Source of the DNA: an uncultured Clostridia bacterium
Lineage (GTDB): Bacteria > Bacillota > Clostridia > Christensenellales > Borkfalkiaceae
DNA: 42,677 nucleotides
NCBI GenBank assembly: GCA_947625865.1
Contig: CANQQD010000012.1
Coordinates: 1-42,677, forward strand
Direction of reading: 5' to 3'
The notes below the pieces were generated by a model that saw only the letters and a program-made list of their open reading frames with translations, did not search any database and had not been told where the DNA came from. Of this stretch, positions 7,438 to 15,453 are shown piece after piece. Made by a program: the position numbers and the translations under genes. The number at the start of each line of letters is the position of its first letter. The stretch's first letter is position 1.

Positions 7438-8249
7438 TATTTACTCCAGATATTTAGTTTAATTAGTAGCTTATTAAAAAAGTTTTTATCGGAGGAGGTT
7501 ATAAATTCTGCCGTTCTCTCCGCTTTTGTAACTGTAATCGTATCGCCCGCTTCAACCTTACCAACGATTTTGCCGTCAATTGCAAGGACTAACGGGACCT
7601 TAGTGTTTACCGAATTGAGATTTAAAACAGAATTGTTGCTGAAAACGATGGGGCGTGAATGTAAGGAATGCGCGCATATTGGCGTTAAAATAAAAGCATC
7701 GAGCTCTGGCGAAAGAATGGAACCGCCTGCCGCCAGGGAATATGCGGTAGAACCGGTCGGAGTGCTTACAATTACGCCGTCCGAAGAAAAATTATCCACC
7801 GTCGTACCGTCAATTTCAACATGCAGGTTCACGGTATTTGTAAAATTCTCGCCGTCCGTACTGCGCTGGACCACAATGTCGTTCAGAGCGTAATATGTTT
7901 TACCCGAGCAATTGATTTTGAGCATGCAGCGTTTTTGAACAGTGTATCCGCCACTCACCACAAGCTCCGCCGCCTCTGTCACCCTTTCGGGCTCAAATTC
8001 CGCAAGAAAGCCCAGATGTCCGTAATTTATACCGATGATCTTAACGCCGCGTGCGGCACACTCGGAGGCAACGGTCAAAATAGTGCCGTCGCCGCCTAAA
8101 ACGAATAGCACGTCCAAACCGTCGAGATCGTTAAAGTCGTTGACCGTATGACATTCAACGCCGTTCCCGGCAAGCTTCACACAAATCTTTTCAACGTTTT
8201 CACGGTTATCGGAAAGATAATTTTTGTTAAAATATATCCCCGCTCTCAT
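7437..8249 (-). CDS. nadK: NAD kinase
   Basis: Phosphorylates NAD to NADP. GGDGT at residues 52-56, NYGHLGFL about 20 residues on, and SDGVIVSTPTGSTAYSLAAGG in the second domain are the conserved NAD-kinase motifs. 270 aa, normal length. MRAGIYFNK matches the usual N terminus, which fixes the ATG at 8249. There is no ribosome binding site and the -10 element lies 8 nt upstream, so the mRNA may be leaderless. Confidence 0.95.
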   Translation of the reverse strand: MRAGIYFNKNYLSDNRENVEKICVKLAGNGVECHTVNDFNDLDGLDVLFVLGGDGTILTVASECAARGVKIIGINYGHLGFLAEFEPERVTEAAELVVSGGYTVQKRCMLKINCSGKTYYALNDIVVQRSTDGENFTNTVNLHVEIDGTTVDNFSSDGVIVSTPTGSTAYSLAAGGSILSPELDAFILTPICAHSLHSRPIVFSNNSVLNLNSVNTKVPLVLAIDGKIVGKVEAGDTITVTKAERTAEFITSSDKNFFNKLLIKLNIWSK

Positions 8250-8257
8250 ACCTAATT

Positions 8258-8286
8258 ATTATAATACCTTTTATACAAATATGCAA
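8258..8286 (-). promoter_or_regulatory. Promoter of the nadK-argR-recN operon
   Basis: Minus strand TATAAT (8258-8263) preceded at 17 nt by TTGCAT (8281-8286). It lies just after the tlyA terminator. The expected start site (about 8251) leaves only 1-2 nt before the nadK ATG. Confidence 0.6.
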
Positions 8287-8288
8287 AC

Positions 8289-8325
8289 AAAAAATCTGTA
8301 AAATTTATATTTTTACAGATTTTTT
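8289..8325 (-). terminator. Terminator overlapping the end of tlyA
   Basis: A 15-bp AAAAAATCTGTAAAA/TTTTACAGATTTTTT stem with a 7-nt loop; it includes the last tlyA codons and ends in a T-run on the minus strand. It separates the ispA-oapA-tlyA block from the nadK operon. Confidence 0.8.
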
Positions 8326-9060
8326 AATATCATCAATATTTAAGCAAGGTCCGTTTTTCTCAAATAGAACAAGATATTCAATATTTTTGCCCTTAACTAC
8401 GGGAGCAGTTGTCAATTTCAAAGGAGCCAGACCGCAGCCAACCGCAAAATCAATTATTTTGCCAACTATCCTCTGCCTCATCCCAATGTCCTTTACTATC
8501 CCGTTTTTTCCTACGCTTTTGCTTTCGCACTCAAATTGCGGTTTTATAAGGGCAATAATGTGTTTACCGTCCACGAGTACCGCAGCCGCTTTGTCGAGGA
8601 TATAGGTCAACGATATGAAGCTTACATCTATAACTATTCCGTCCAAAGGCTCCGAAAAAAGCTGCGCCGTGAGATTGCGGGCGTTGAAATTATCTATAAT
8701 AACTATATTTTTATCTCTTAAGCTGCCGTCAAGCTGGCTCTCCCCGACGTCAATGCAATATACCTTTCTTGCCCCGTGCCGCAGCAGGCAATCGGTAAAC
8801 CCGCCTGTACTCGCGCCGATATCGGCAAAGACTTTATCATTTACGTCAAAACCGAAATCATTAAGCGCTTTGCTCAGCTTAAAGCCGCCCTGTGACACAT
8901 AGCTTTCATCCGCCTCAATAAATACAAACTCCTCGCTCCCGTCCACCTCGTAAGACGGATGAACTGCTTTCCCGTTTACAAACACAAGCCCGCGTTCAAT
9001 GGCGCGGGCAGCTTTGGTTCGCGAACCGAACCTTGAAGCAAGATATATGTCTATTCTCAT
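8305..9060 (-). CDS. tlyA: TlyA family rRNA 2'-O-methyltransferase
   Basis: S4 RNA-binding domain at residues 1-60 (RIDIYLASRFGSRTKAARAIERG), then a Rossmann FtsJ-like methyltransferase with FADIGASTGGFTDCLL (about 78-93) binding S-adenosylmethionine, an IDVGESQL motif and DVSFISL later. 251 aa, normal. In other bacteria it 2'-O-methylates rRNA. The start overlaps the oapA stop (ATGA). In many Firmicutes dxs lies between oapA and tlyA; it is absent here. Confidence 0.95.
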   Translation of the reverse strand: MRIDIYLASRFGSRTKAARAIERGLVFVNGKAVHPSYEVDGSEEFVFIEADESYVSQGGFKLSKALNDFGFDVNDKVFADIGASTGGFTDCLLRHGARKVYCIDVGESQLDGSLRDKNIVIIDNFNARNLTAQLFSEPLDGIVIDVSFISLTYILDKAAAVLVDGKHIIALIKPQFECESKSVGKNGIVKDIGMRQRIVGKIIDFAVGCGLAPLKLTTAPVVKGKNIEYLVLFEKNGPCLNIDDIKKSVKI

Positions 9061-9698
9061 TTATGCACCTTCTCTTTTTTGAAAAACGTCGTAAAGCGCG
9101 CAAACGCAAACACTATCTGCTTGTTATATTTTATTGCAAAGTGCTTAAAGATTGCCTTGCCGCCGACCGTAAGAGCGCCTATCACCGCGCTTACAAGTAT
9201 GGAAGCAATGAGCTTGACCCAACTGTCGCCGCCTACCGCTATAATAACGGCAAGCACCGCACCCGCGGCGCCGCTCACAATGCCGCAGATATCGCCGATA
9301 ACGTCTGCAAAGATACTTCCGAGCTTGCTTGAGTTGCGGCAGAAGGTCACCGCACGCTTTGCGCCCTTTATCTTATTCGACGCCATGGCATGAAAAGCCT
9401 CCGGCTTGCAGGATATAATGGCATTCGCAAGCACGTCGCAACAAATGTTCAGCACAAGAAGTACCAAAAGTACTACAACACAGAGCGCGGCATGACTGTT
9501 TTCGTCGATCACAAGCTCGGTCAAAAAACTGAAAACTATTGTTAAGCCGAACGACAAGAATAATACGCCCACACCCCATATTAGCCATTGGGGCGGGCGT
9601 TTTTTCGCTTTTAAGTTCTCCTCCCTGTGTCTATGCTTTTTAGACTTAGATGGGTGTTCTTTACTTCCTTCCGCTAAATTTTGTTGGTGATCTTCCAT
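9057..9698 (-). CDS. oapA: OLE RNA-associated membrane protein OapA
   Basis: Membrane protein of the OLE ribonucleoprotein. 213 aa: a very basic soluble N terminus (1-36), then four hydrophobic segments (about 38-60, 70-95, 128-150 and 158-180), a central PEAFHAMASNKIKGAKRAV region and DVIGDICGIVSGAAGA, ending in a Lys/Arg-rich tail. Identification rests on topology, remembered similarity to the Clostridial family (often mis-annotated as CorB-like) and position directly downstream of the OLE RNA and upstream of tlyA. No ribosome binding site is seen before the ATG at 9698. In studied species OapA binds OLE RNA at the membrane and affects Mg2+, cold and alcohol tolerance. Confidence 0.85.
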   Translation of the reverse strand: MEDHQQNLAEGSKEHPSKSKKHRHREENLKAKKRPPQWLIWGVGVLFLSFGLTIVFSFLTELVIDENSHAALCVVVLLVLLVLNICCDVLANAIISCKPEAFHAMASNKIKGAKRAVTFCRNSSKLGSIFADVIGDICGIVSGAAGAVLAVIIAVGGDSWVKLIASILVSAVIGALTVGGKAIFKHFAIKYNKQIVFAFARFTTFFKKEKVHK

Positions 9699-9744
9699 GT
9701 CAATGATTTTTGATTTTAACGTATCGCACGTATAAAAATAAATG

Positions 9745-10300
9745 AATATAGTGGTTTATATTAAATAAACTTTGCGGCTTAGGTTCGGTAGGATTTCCCT
9801 CGCACTCACTTCCCGTCGCCGAAGAAGCAGTTTCCTTTTATGAGTACGAACGTGTTGCCACATAACCGAATCGCCACTGAGTCCACACCGTAATCTCTAA
9901 TATAAAATCAGTCTAGAAGCTTTCCTTGGCAATTTCCGTTGAGCTTATCCTCTTTTGCAAACTCAATTTCAAATAGCAATAGAAACGCATCGTCTGGCCA
10001 AACGACGCTCTCCTGTTCTATTATCCGCTGAGTTCACTCAAGGCAGGCTACTCTGTACCAAGCTTTCGCCTGACAGCAGGTTTATACCGACAGAAATCAG
10101 TTCTGTCAGCCTCCACGGTGAATGGGGTTGGCTGCGGTATGCCGTTACCTAGCTCCCATACACCTTTACTCCCAGCATTCACCCACTTTTGGCAAAGCAA
10201 GCAAACACCAGAAACTTCATCGCTATGCCCTTTAACGGTATTTTACCCCCGTCTTCGTATCAACAGAAATTGACTAGAATACTGCACCACTATATTCAGT
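9745..10300 (-). ncRNA. ole: OLE RNA (ornate, large, structured RNA)
   Basis: A ~555-nt gene-free region between ispA and oapA, the fixed place of OLE RNA in Firmicutes. The ends pair perfectly: GAATATAGTGGT (10297-10286) with ACCACTATATTC (9756-9745), a 12-bp terminal stem that closes the whole RNA. Internal helices are visible, for example GACAGAA/TTCTGTC at 10089-10107 and CGTC/GACG around 9991-10008. A consensus promoter starts it near 10301 and it reads into oapA 47 nt downstream. OLE RNAs elsewhere are about 600 nt. I have not aligned it to the published consensus; position, size, terminal pairing and the adjacent oapA support the call. Confidence 0.85.
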
Positions 10301-10307
10301 TGATTAT

Positions 10308-10336
10308 ATTATAGCATATTCAAGCAGAATTGTCAA
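10308..10336 (-). promoter_or_regulatory. Consensus promoter of OLE RNA
   Basis: Minus strand TTGACA (10331-10336), 17-nt spacer, TATAAT (10308-10313) preceded by TGC (extended -10). Expected start is about 10301, 4 nt before the terminal stem. It begins 7 nt after the ispA stop, so OLE is produced independently and strongly. Confidence 0.9.
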
Positions 10337-10342
10337 TATACT

Positions 10343-11221
10343 TCAGCTTTTTCTTGACAGCGTGTATAGCACGAGCTGCTCGAAGAAGCTTGTATCCCCA
10401 TCTATCCCGTTAAGGATCTTAAGGCATTTATCCGCAAGAATATCCGCGCGCAGTTTTGCGCCGTCAAGCCCGAACAGCTTTACTGCCGTGCATTTATCCT
10501 CTTCCTCATCCTTGCCCACAGATTTGCCGAGCGAAGAAAAATTGCCCTCTACATCGAGGATATCGTCTGTAAGCTGGAAGAGACACCCGAAATTCATACC
10601 GAACAATTTAAGCTCGGAATAATACTTGCCGTCCGCAAGTATTGCGGGCACGACCAACGCCGCAGTGAGCATTTTCGCCGTCTTATTTTCATAGATATAG
10701 CCGAGGATCTCTTCGCTCAGCTCCTTATTCTGCTCATATAAAAGATCCGCAGACTGCCCCGCGATCATGCCGTAGATTCCGGCGGAATCGCAAATAAATT
10801 CCGCAGCGGTCACATAATTATCGCCCTTTCTGCATTGGGACAGCAAAACGGAATAGGCTGTATTCAAAAGCCCGTCGCCGGCAAGCACCGCGTTGCCGGT
10901 GCCGAACACCTTATGGTTGGACGGCTTTCCGCGGCGAAAGTCGTCATTATCCATTTCAGGAAGATCATCGTGAATGAGCGAATAAGTGTGGATAAGCTCA
11001 AGCGCCAATGCAAATTGCTCGAGTTCGGCGCGCTCTACGTGCAAAAGATCGCCAGCCGCAAACATCATGGAGGGACGTATGCGCTTGCCTCCCGCTTCTA
11101 GGCTGTATTTTAAGCTATCGGCAAGAATTTGGGGCTTGCACTTCAGATTATCCGAAAAATTGCGGAGAACCGCATTGAATTCTTCCGCATATTTTGTAAG
11201 CTTTTCATTTAAATCGTTCAA
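10343..11221 (-). CDS. ispA: Farnesyl/geranyl diphosphate synthase
   Basis: Makes C10-C15 prenyl diphosphates from IPP and DMAPP. First Asp-rich motif DDLPEMDNDDFRRGKPSNH (about residues 85-103), chain binding GGKRIRPS (about 45-52), second motif LTDDILD (about 221-227). I start at the TTG at 11221, which overlaps the folD stop (TTGA) and has GGGAG 9 nt upstream; the longer ATG frame (11251) would overlap folD by 34 nt without a ribosome binding site. xseA and xseB, usually between folD and ispA, are missing. Confidence 0.93.
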   Translation of the reverse strand: MNDLNEKLTKYAEEFNAVLRNFSDNLKCKPQILADSLKYSLEAGGKRIRPSMMFAAGDLLHVERAELEQFALALELIHTYSLIHDDLPEMDNDDFRRGKPSNHKVFGTGNAVLAGDGLLNTAYSVLLSQCRKGDNYVTAAEFICDSAGIYGMIAGQSADLLYEQNKELSEEILGYIYENKTAKMLTAALVVPAILADGKYYSELKLFGMNFGCLFQLTDDILDVEGNFSSLGKSVGKDEEEDKCTAVKLFGLDGAKLRADILADKCLKILNGIDGDTSFFEQLVLYTLSRKS

Positions 11222-12072
11222 ATTTTTTCTCTCCCGAACGCCGCAGCGCATGTATTATACATAAGCATGGTTATTGTCATCGGTCCGACGCCGCCCGGCA
11301 CAGGCGTTATATATGAGCACTTGTCTTTAACATTTTCAAAGTCGACGTCGCCGCAGAGCTTGCCGTTTTCATCCCTGTTCATGCCAACGTCAACGACGAT
11401 TGCCCCCTCCTTTATCATATCCGCAGTTATGAATTTAGCTTTACCTACCGCAGCTACCAAAATATCGGCTTCAAGACATTCTTTTTTAAGGTCGGCTGTT
11501 TTGCTGTGGCAGACAGTGACAGTCGCGTCGGCATTTAAAAGGAGCATTGCCATAGGTTTGCCGACTATATCCGACCTGCCGACCACTACAGCTTTTTTGC
11601 CGCGGATCTGTATATTTTTGCTCTCGAGCATCTTCATCACGCCGTTCGGGGTGCACGCTACGAGACAATCCTCATTCATGGCGAGTTTCCCGATATTTTG
11701 CCCGGAAAAACCGTCCACATCCTTTTCTACGGGGATCAGCTTTAATATTTCATCCGCGTGCAGATGCTTTGGCAAAGGCAATTGGACCAATATCCCATCG
11801 ACCGAACAGTCTTCGGCAAGACCTCTTATCAATTCCTCCACATCGCCTTGTCCGGCATTCTCCGGCAAATAATAGGCGTATGATTTTATACCCACTTCCC
11901 CGCATGCCTTGATTTTGTTGCGCACGTAAACCTGTGACGCGGGATCCTCGCCCACAAGAACAACGGCAAGACCTATTTGCCTGCCGCTCTTTTCTTTAAA
12001 CTTATTTGCTTTTTCGGCAATCTCCGCCCTCAACTTAGCTGAGAGTTTTTTGCCGTCAATTATTTCGTACAT
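11218..12072 (-). CDS. folD: Bifunctional methylenetetrahydrofolate dehydrogenase/cyclohydrolase
   Basis: Interconverts 5,10-methylene-, methenyl- and 10-formyl-tetrahydrofolate using NADP. VGEDPASQVYVRNKIKACG (about 41-59) carries the catalytic Tyr and Lys; GILVQLPLP; VVVGRSDIVGKPMAMLL (about 160-176) is the dinucleotide site; PVPGGVGPMT near 262-271. 284 aa, normal. One nt after the nusB stop, so in the same operon. Confidence 0.97.
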   Translation of the reverse strand: MYEIIDGKKLSAKLRAEIAEKANKFKEKSGRQIGLAVVLVGEDPASQVYVRNKIKACGEVGIKSYAYYLPENAGQGDVEELIRGLAEDCSVDGILVQLPLPKHLHADEILKLIPVEKDVDGFSGQNIGKLAMNEDCLVACTPNGVMKMLESKNIQIRGKKAVVVGRSDIVGKPMAMLLLNADATVTVCHSKTADLKKECLEADILVAAVGKAKFITADMIKEGAIVVDVGMNRDENGKLCGDVDFENVKDKCSYITPVPGGVGPMTITMLMYNTCAAAFGREKI

Positions 12073-12073
12073 T

Positions 12074-12466
12074 TTATTCTTTTATGATTTCCGATAATAT
12101 TCCGCTTATAAACGACGCACTCTTCGGTGATGAATATTTTGACGCGATATTTGCCGCCTCGTTTATGGAAACGACGTCCGGAATATCGTCTAAATATTTT
12201 ATCTCGGCGAGAGCAAGCAATAAAACGCTCTTATCTGCCGGAAAAAGCTGCGACTCGGCAAAATCACAGGAATGTGCGTCTATGAGCTGCAAAAGTTCCT
12301 TTTCATGCACGGATAAAACCGCAAGTATATTTTTTATATACTCGCAGTCGTCCTTATTCAAATGGTCAGCCTTTTCAAGCGTTTTTGCAAGCTCGACGTC
12401 AAAGCTACCCGTAAAACGGGAAGCGAAAACTATTTTAAATGCCGCTTCTCTTGCCGCAGTTCTCAT
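12074..12466 (-). CDS. nusB: Transcription antitermination factor NusB
   Basis: RNA-binding protein of the rRNA antitermination complex with NusE. All-helical 130-aa protein starting RTAAREAAFKIVF and ending with the conserved ...PDVVSINEAANIASKYSSPKSASFISGIL segment. AGGTGATAA before the ATG is a usable ribosome binding site. Downstream of asp23 and upstream of folD as in most Firmicutes. Confidence 0.95.
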   Translation of the reverse strand: MRTAAREAAFKIVFASRFTGSFDVELAKTLEKADHLNKDDCEYIKNILAVLSVHEKELLQLIDAHSCDFAESQLFPADKSVLLLALAEIKYLDDIPDVVSINEAANIASKYSSPKSASFISGILSEIIKE

Positions 12467-12482
12467 TTATCACCTAACGCAA

Positions 12483-12510
12483 ATATTCCCTTAAAAAATT
12501 AAGGGAATAT
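12483..12510 (-). other. Perfect hairpin between asp23 and nusB
   Basis: 12-bp inverted repeat (ATATTCCCTTAA/TTAAGGGAATAT) with a 4-nt loop in the 54-nt gap. There is no real T-run after it on the minus strand, so it is more likely an mRNA processing/stability element or a weak attenuator than a strong terminator. Confidence 0.55.
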
Positions 12511-12520
12511 CACTATCATA

Positions 12521-12856
12521 TTATATTGCAGGAGTTTCGGGGAAATTTACGTCCGCCACATGCACGTCAACCTTTGCTACCTTGTAGTTGGTCATAGATT
12601 CAACGTTGTGCTTAATGGATTGCTGAATTTTGAAAGCAAGCGACGATACGTTTTCGGTACTGTCCACCTTTACGCTTATATCGGCAATAATTCCCTGCTT
12701 ATCGAAAGTCAATTTAATTCCTTTGTTCTTATTATTCAGAAGAGCAACCCCTTCGACCTCTCCTACCGCAAGCGCAACAATGCCGCTTACGATACTTGAA
12801 TTATATGTTATTTTACCCTTCTGCGTGGTTGTAGGGTCGTGTCGTATATGTGCCAT
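12521..12856 (-). CDS. Asp23/Gls24 family envelope stress protein (YqhY-like)
   Basis: 111-aa member of the Asp23/Gls24 family: GKITYNSSIVSGIVALAVGEVEGVALL is the conserved N-terminal core (about 14-40), followed by the DISVKVDSTENVSSLAFKIQQSIKHNVE segment and VDVHVADVNF. In Bacillus the orthologue YqhY is linked to acetyl-CoA carboxylase; accB and accC, often adjacent, are not in this locus. AAGGAG precedes the ATG. It heads the asp23-nusB-folD-ispA operon. Confidence 0.9.
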   Translation of the reverse strand: MAHIRHDPTTTQKGKITYNSSIVSGIVALAVGEVEGVALLNNKNKGIKLTFDKQGIIADISVKVDSTENVSSLAFKIQQSIKHNVESMTNYKVAKVDVHVADVNFPETPAI

Positions 12857-12875
12857 TAATTTTCTCCTTGAAATT

Positions 12876-12904
12876 AGTATAGCACAACGTTATATTTTTT
12901 GCAA
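12876..12904 (-). promoter_or_regulatory. Promoter of the asp23-nusB-folD-ispA operon
   Basis: Minus strand TTGCAA (12899-12904), 17 nt, TATACT (12876-12881) with an extended TGC before it. Start about 12869, giving a 13-nt leader that contains AAGGAG. It separates vegetative asp23 expression from the sporulation operon upstream. Confidence 0.7.
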
Positions 12905-12912
12905 CTAACTAT

Positions 12913-13398
12913 TTAAACTTGTGAGTAAATAGGCAAAATTATTATGCTTCCCGGCGCAATACCTACTTCGTCTTTTAAAATCGTATATATTGAAAGCGCG
13001 GTGTTCATATCGAGTTCGTCGGAATTAATGAATACGTTTACGTTATCGGACTCCATGCCTATCGATACGACCGCGTCGGAAAATCCGCGGGACTTTATAA
13101 GCGTTTCCAAAAGAAGCTCGTTTTCCATCATTTCTACTATTTTAAGCTTCATGTCAACGGCTTCGTTATACTCTTCGCTGCCCTCGTCATAGAGCGCAAT
13201 AACGCTGTCGAGTTGTAAGAGCTCCTCGCTTCTTGTTGAGGTTCTCTCGGTTCTGAACGTGGTGAAGTAATTCGACGTTGTTACCGCGGTTTCGCCTGAA
13301 GCTACGACGTTGCTTGCAAGGAGGACATTCAGAATTGCTGTAAGCGCAAGTAAAAATACGAGTGACGACATAATGATGATCTTTTTTCTTTTTGACAT
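12913..13398 (-). CDS. spoIIIAH: Stage III sporulation protein AH
   Basis: Mother-cell partner of forespore SpoIIQ in the engulfment feeding-tube complex. From the ATG at 13398 (AAGGAG upstream; the longer frame lacks one): cytoplasmic KRKK, one transmembrane segment (about 6-28), then an extracellular YscJ/FliF-like domain (about 75-161) with VIALYDEGSEEYNEAVD and ending ...IIILPIYSQV. 161 aa, shorter than the Bacillus protein (about 218) mainly in the linker. Confidence 0.93.
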   Translation of the reverse strand: MSKRKKIIIMSSLVFLLALTAILNVLLASNVVASGETAVTTSNYFTTFRTERTSTRSEELLQLDSVIALYDEGSEEYNEAVDMKLKIVEMMENELLLETLIKSRGFSDAVVSIGMESDNVNVFINSDELDMNTALSIYTILKDEVGIAPGSIIILPIYSQV

Positions 13399-13408
13399 GA
13401 TGATCTCC

Positions 13409-13771
13409 TTAAATCTCCATTGAATAAATTGCAATTATTTTTTTATCTATATTGAGCGCCGTTGACACAGCGTTAAGAATGTTGCTACGGGTCATTATGT
13501 TGTCCGCACCCCGACAGACTATCACCACGCCCGTAATCGTTCCGTCCGTTTCGTTTATCATTACATCTGTTGTACCTACTCCGTCCATATTTGTCAAAAT
13601 ACCCATGAGCTTTTGCTCGGTGGGACTCTTTTCCTGCGTAGATACGGTTGCCGCGGTCGGGCTTTGCGTGCCCTTATTTATAAAATACAGTATACAGAGA
13701 ATCAATATTATCGCCGTAACTGCAATTATAATTTTTTTGTTTTCTTTCACCCAGTCAAGTGCTTTTCGCAT
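13409..13771 (-). CDS. spoIIIAG: Stage III sporulation protein AG
   Basis: Ring-forming component of the SpoIIIA-SpoIIQ channel. One N-terminal transmembrane helix (about 13-32), a short linker, then a ring-building-motif domain with KLMGILTNMDGVGTTDVMI and TGVVIVCRGADN. At 120 aa it is short for the family (about 200), lacking most of the insert that forms the beta-crown in Bacillus. Overlaps spoIIIAF by 17 nt. Confidence 0.92.
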   Translation of the reverse strand: MRKALDWVKENKKIIIAVTAIILILCILYFINKGTQSPTAATVSTQEKSPTEQKLMGILTNMDGVGTTDVMINETDGTITGVVIVCRGADNIMTRSNILNAVSTALNIDKKIIAIYSMEI

Positions 13772-14189
13772 ATACTGATATATTTATATATCCCAGTTCC
13801 TTCAAATATGCTTGAATTTTTTCAATTAAATCTTCATCGTCGGACAAAATTGCTGCTTCGACGCTTTCCGCCTTAAACCGCGAATCCTCGTACACCACCT
13901 CGACGCCGCACTCGCTTTCAACGCCGAATTTTTCGGCAAGTAAAAGCTCGAGCTGCGTGCTCTGATGGTCGGAGTATTCACCGCACACATAAGCGGAATC
14001 GAAATATTTCCCGTCGCTTACGGAATCGGATATTTTAAAAATACCGGTGACCGGACTGATAAGAACAAAAATACATACCAGCCTCATTACAAATGTAATT
14101 GTTTTATTGAGCTTGCCTTCGGGTATCAGCAGCGAAACAATGACCGATAAAAAAATTACACCCGCGGCGCTTAACAAATATGCCTGCAT
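13755..14189 (-). CDS. spoIIIAF: Stage III sporulation protein AF
   Basis: Membrane protein of the SpoIIIA complex: two hydrophobic helices (about 4-22 and 32-51) followed by a ~90-residue mother-cell-facing domain (GVEVVYEDSRFKAESVEAAI). 144 aa, slightly short for the family. Starts 1 nt after the spoIIIAE stop. Confidence 0.9.
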   Translation of the reverse strand: MQAYLLSAAGVIFLSVIVSLLIPEGKLNKTITFVMRLVCIFVLISPVTGIFKISDSVSDGKYFDSAYVCGEYSDHQSTQLELLLAEKFGVESECGVEVVYEDSRFKAESVEAAILSDDEDLIEKIQAYLKELGYINISVYAKST

Positions 14190-14190
14190 A

Positions 14191-15453
14191 TCAAATAAAG
14201 CTGTTGGCGGAATTTACTATGAGCATTACTACAAGCGCATACATAAACGCAACAGTCAGCAAACCTGCGATAAAATATTCCACATCCTTTGAAAGGTCTG
14301 AAAGCATGCCGTATAGATTATTCTCTCCCACGGGCTGCACGACCGCCCCGACTATTTTCAATATTATAGAAAAGGATGCAAGCAAGACTACGGGTCCTAT
14401 CAGTTCGCCCAAAAGCAAAACTATTCCGCAGAGCCCAACCGAGCTTTTTATCAAGAGTCCCGCCGAAGTCAGCATATCGAATCCGCTTGATAAAAAATTA
14501 CCCACAAGCGGCACGGAATTGCCTACGACATATTTTGTGGCTTTGAAGATTATGCCGTCGAATAAAGACGCAGCCGAACTTTGGGCCGTTATAAATATGC
14601 TGAATACGGTTACGGTGACGCCGATAGTCCACTTCATTGTGCTTTTAATAAGCGCAGATACGCCCGAAAAACTCATTTGCGGGTTCAACCGCGACATGAA
14701 GTTAAGTACAATCACCGTTATAGTTCCCGGGAAAATAAATCCGCCTATAATTTCCACCGCTCCGCCGGTCAAAAATATTGCCGAAGGCTGATATATTGCG
14801 GCAGAGCTTGTTCCCCCCGTAAGGACGGTCAGTGTCGCAAGGATAGGCGTAATTATTTCTATCTGCCTGCGGACGTTGTCAACACAGCTTATACAGGCTG
14901 AAACTATACCTGTAAGCATTGAAGCAACAAGCAAAATTATCAACGCATAACAGGCAAGATGTACGATTTTTGAGGTGGATTTACCGATTATGCTTCCTTC
15001 CGCCGCGCTTACCACAGCGCAAAGCAGCGCAACAGCCGCCACTGTGGCAAATGCCGGAATGAGATTTATAACGTCCTTGAAGATAATATTGAATATCTCG
15101 TTTAAGTAGCTGCCGTAGTCCGTCCCGAGGTTACCGCCGATCAAATAGGCGATTATATCCTTTGCCGTGTTGCCGAAGCCGGACAAAATGCTGTTGCCGT
15201 TACCGTCAAGGTATTCCTGCAATTCGGAAAGATCCAGATCGTTCAAAAGATTCGAAATGTTTTCATTCAGCTCTCTTCTGCCATCATCGTCTGCCAAAAC
15301 AGTGCCGTGTATCAACGGTATCAAAACTATCAAACACAGAAGAACAGCGCAAAACAAGAGCCTTTTTACGCGAGCTTTATCAGTGAAACGATTATTTTGT
15401 ACGTGCTTGACAATACGGGTATTGCAACTACGAAAATTATAATTTTGCCGCAT
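14191..15453 (-). CDS. spoIIIAE: Stage III sporulation protein AE
   Basis: Polytopic membrane protein with a signal-like N terminus (about 30-54), an extracellular ELNENISNLLNDLDLSELQEYL region and about eight later hydrophobic helices; GGTSSAAIYQPSAIFLTGG and NSVPLVGNFLSSGFDMLTSA are typical. The ATG at 15453 overlaps spoIIIAD by 88 nt and has no clear ribosome binding site; a TTG at 15357 just after the spoIIIAD stop is the alternative but would trim the basic n-region of the signal peptide. Confidence 0.92.
   Translation of the reverse strand: MRQNYNFRSCNTRIVKHVQNNRFTDKARVKRLLFCAVLLCLIVLIPLIHGTVLADDDGRRELNENISNLLNDLDLSELQEYLDGNGNSILSGFGNTAKDIIAYLIGGNLGTDYGSYLNEIFNIIFKDVINLIPAFATVAAVALLCAVVSAAEGSIIGKSTSKIVHLACYALIILLVASMLTGIVSACISCVDNVRRQIEIITPILATLTVLTGGTSSAAIYQPSAIFLTGGAVEIIGGFIFPGTITVIVLNFMSRLNPQMSFSGVSALIKSTMKWTIGVTVTVFSIFITAQSSAASLFDGIIFKATKYVVGNSVPLVGNFLSSGFDMLTSAGLLIKSSVGLCGIVLLLGELIGPVVLLASFSIILKIVGAVVQPVGENNLYGMLSDLSKDVEYFIAGLLTVAFMYALVVMLIVNSANSFI

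Noticed and set aside
7437-8249. Alternative reading of the long plus-strand frames opposite nadK, recN and folD
   Set aside because: They mirror codon bias of the real minus-strand genes and contain no recognisable domain.
9955-10152. 65-codon plus-strand frame inside the ispA-oapA gap
   Set aside because: The region is explained by a structured RNA with terminal pairing and a promoter on the other strand; the frame has no SD site.
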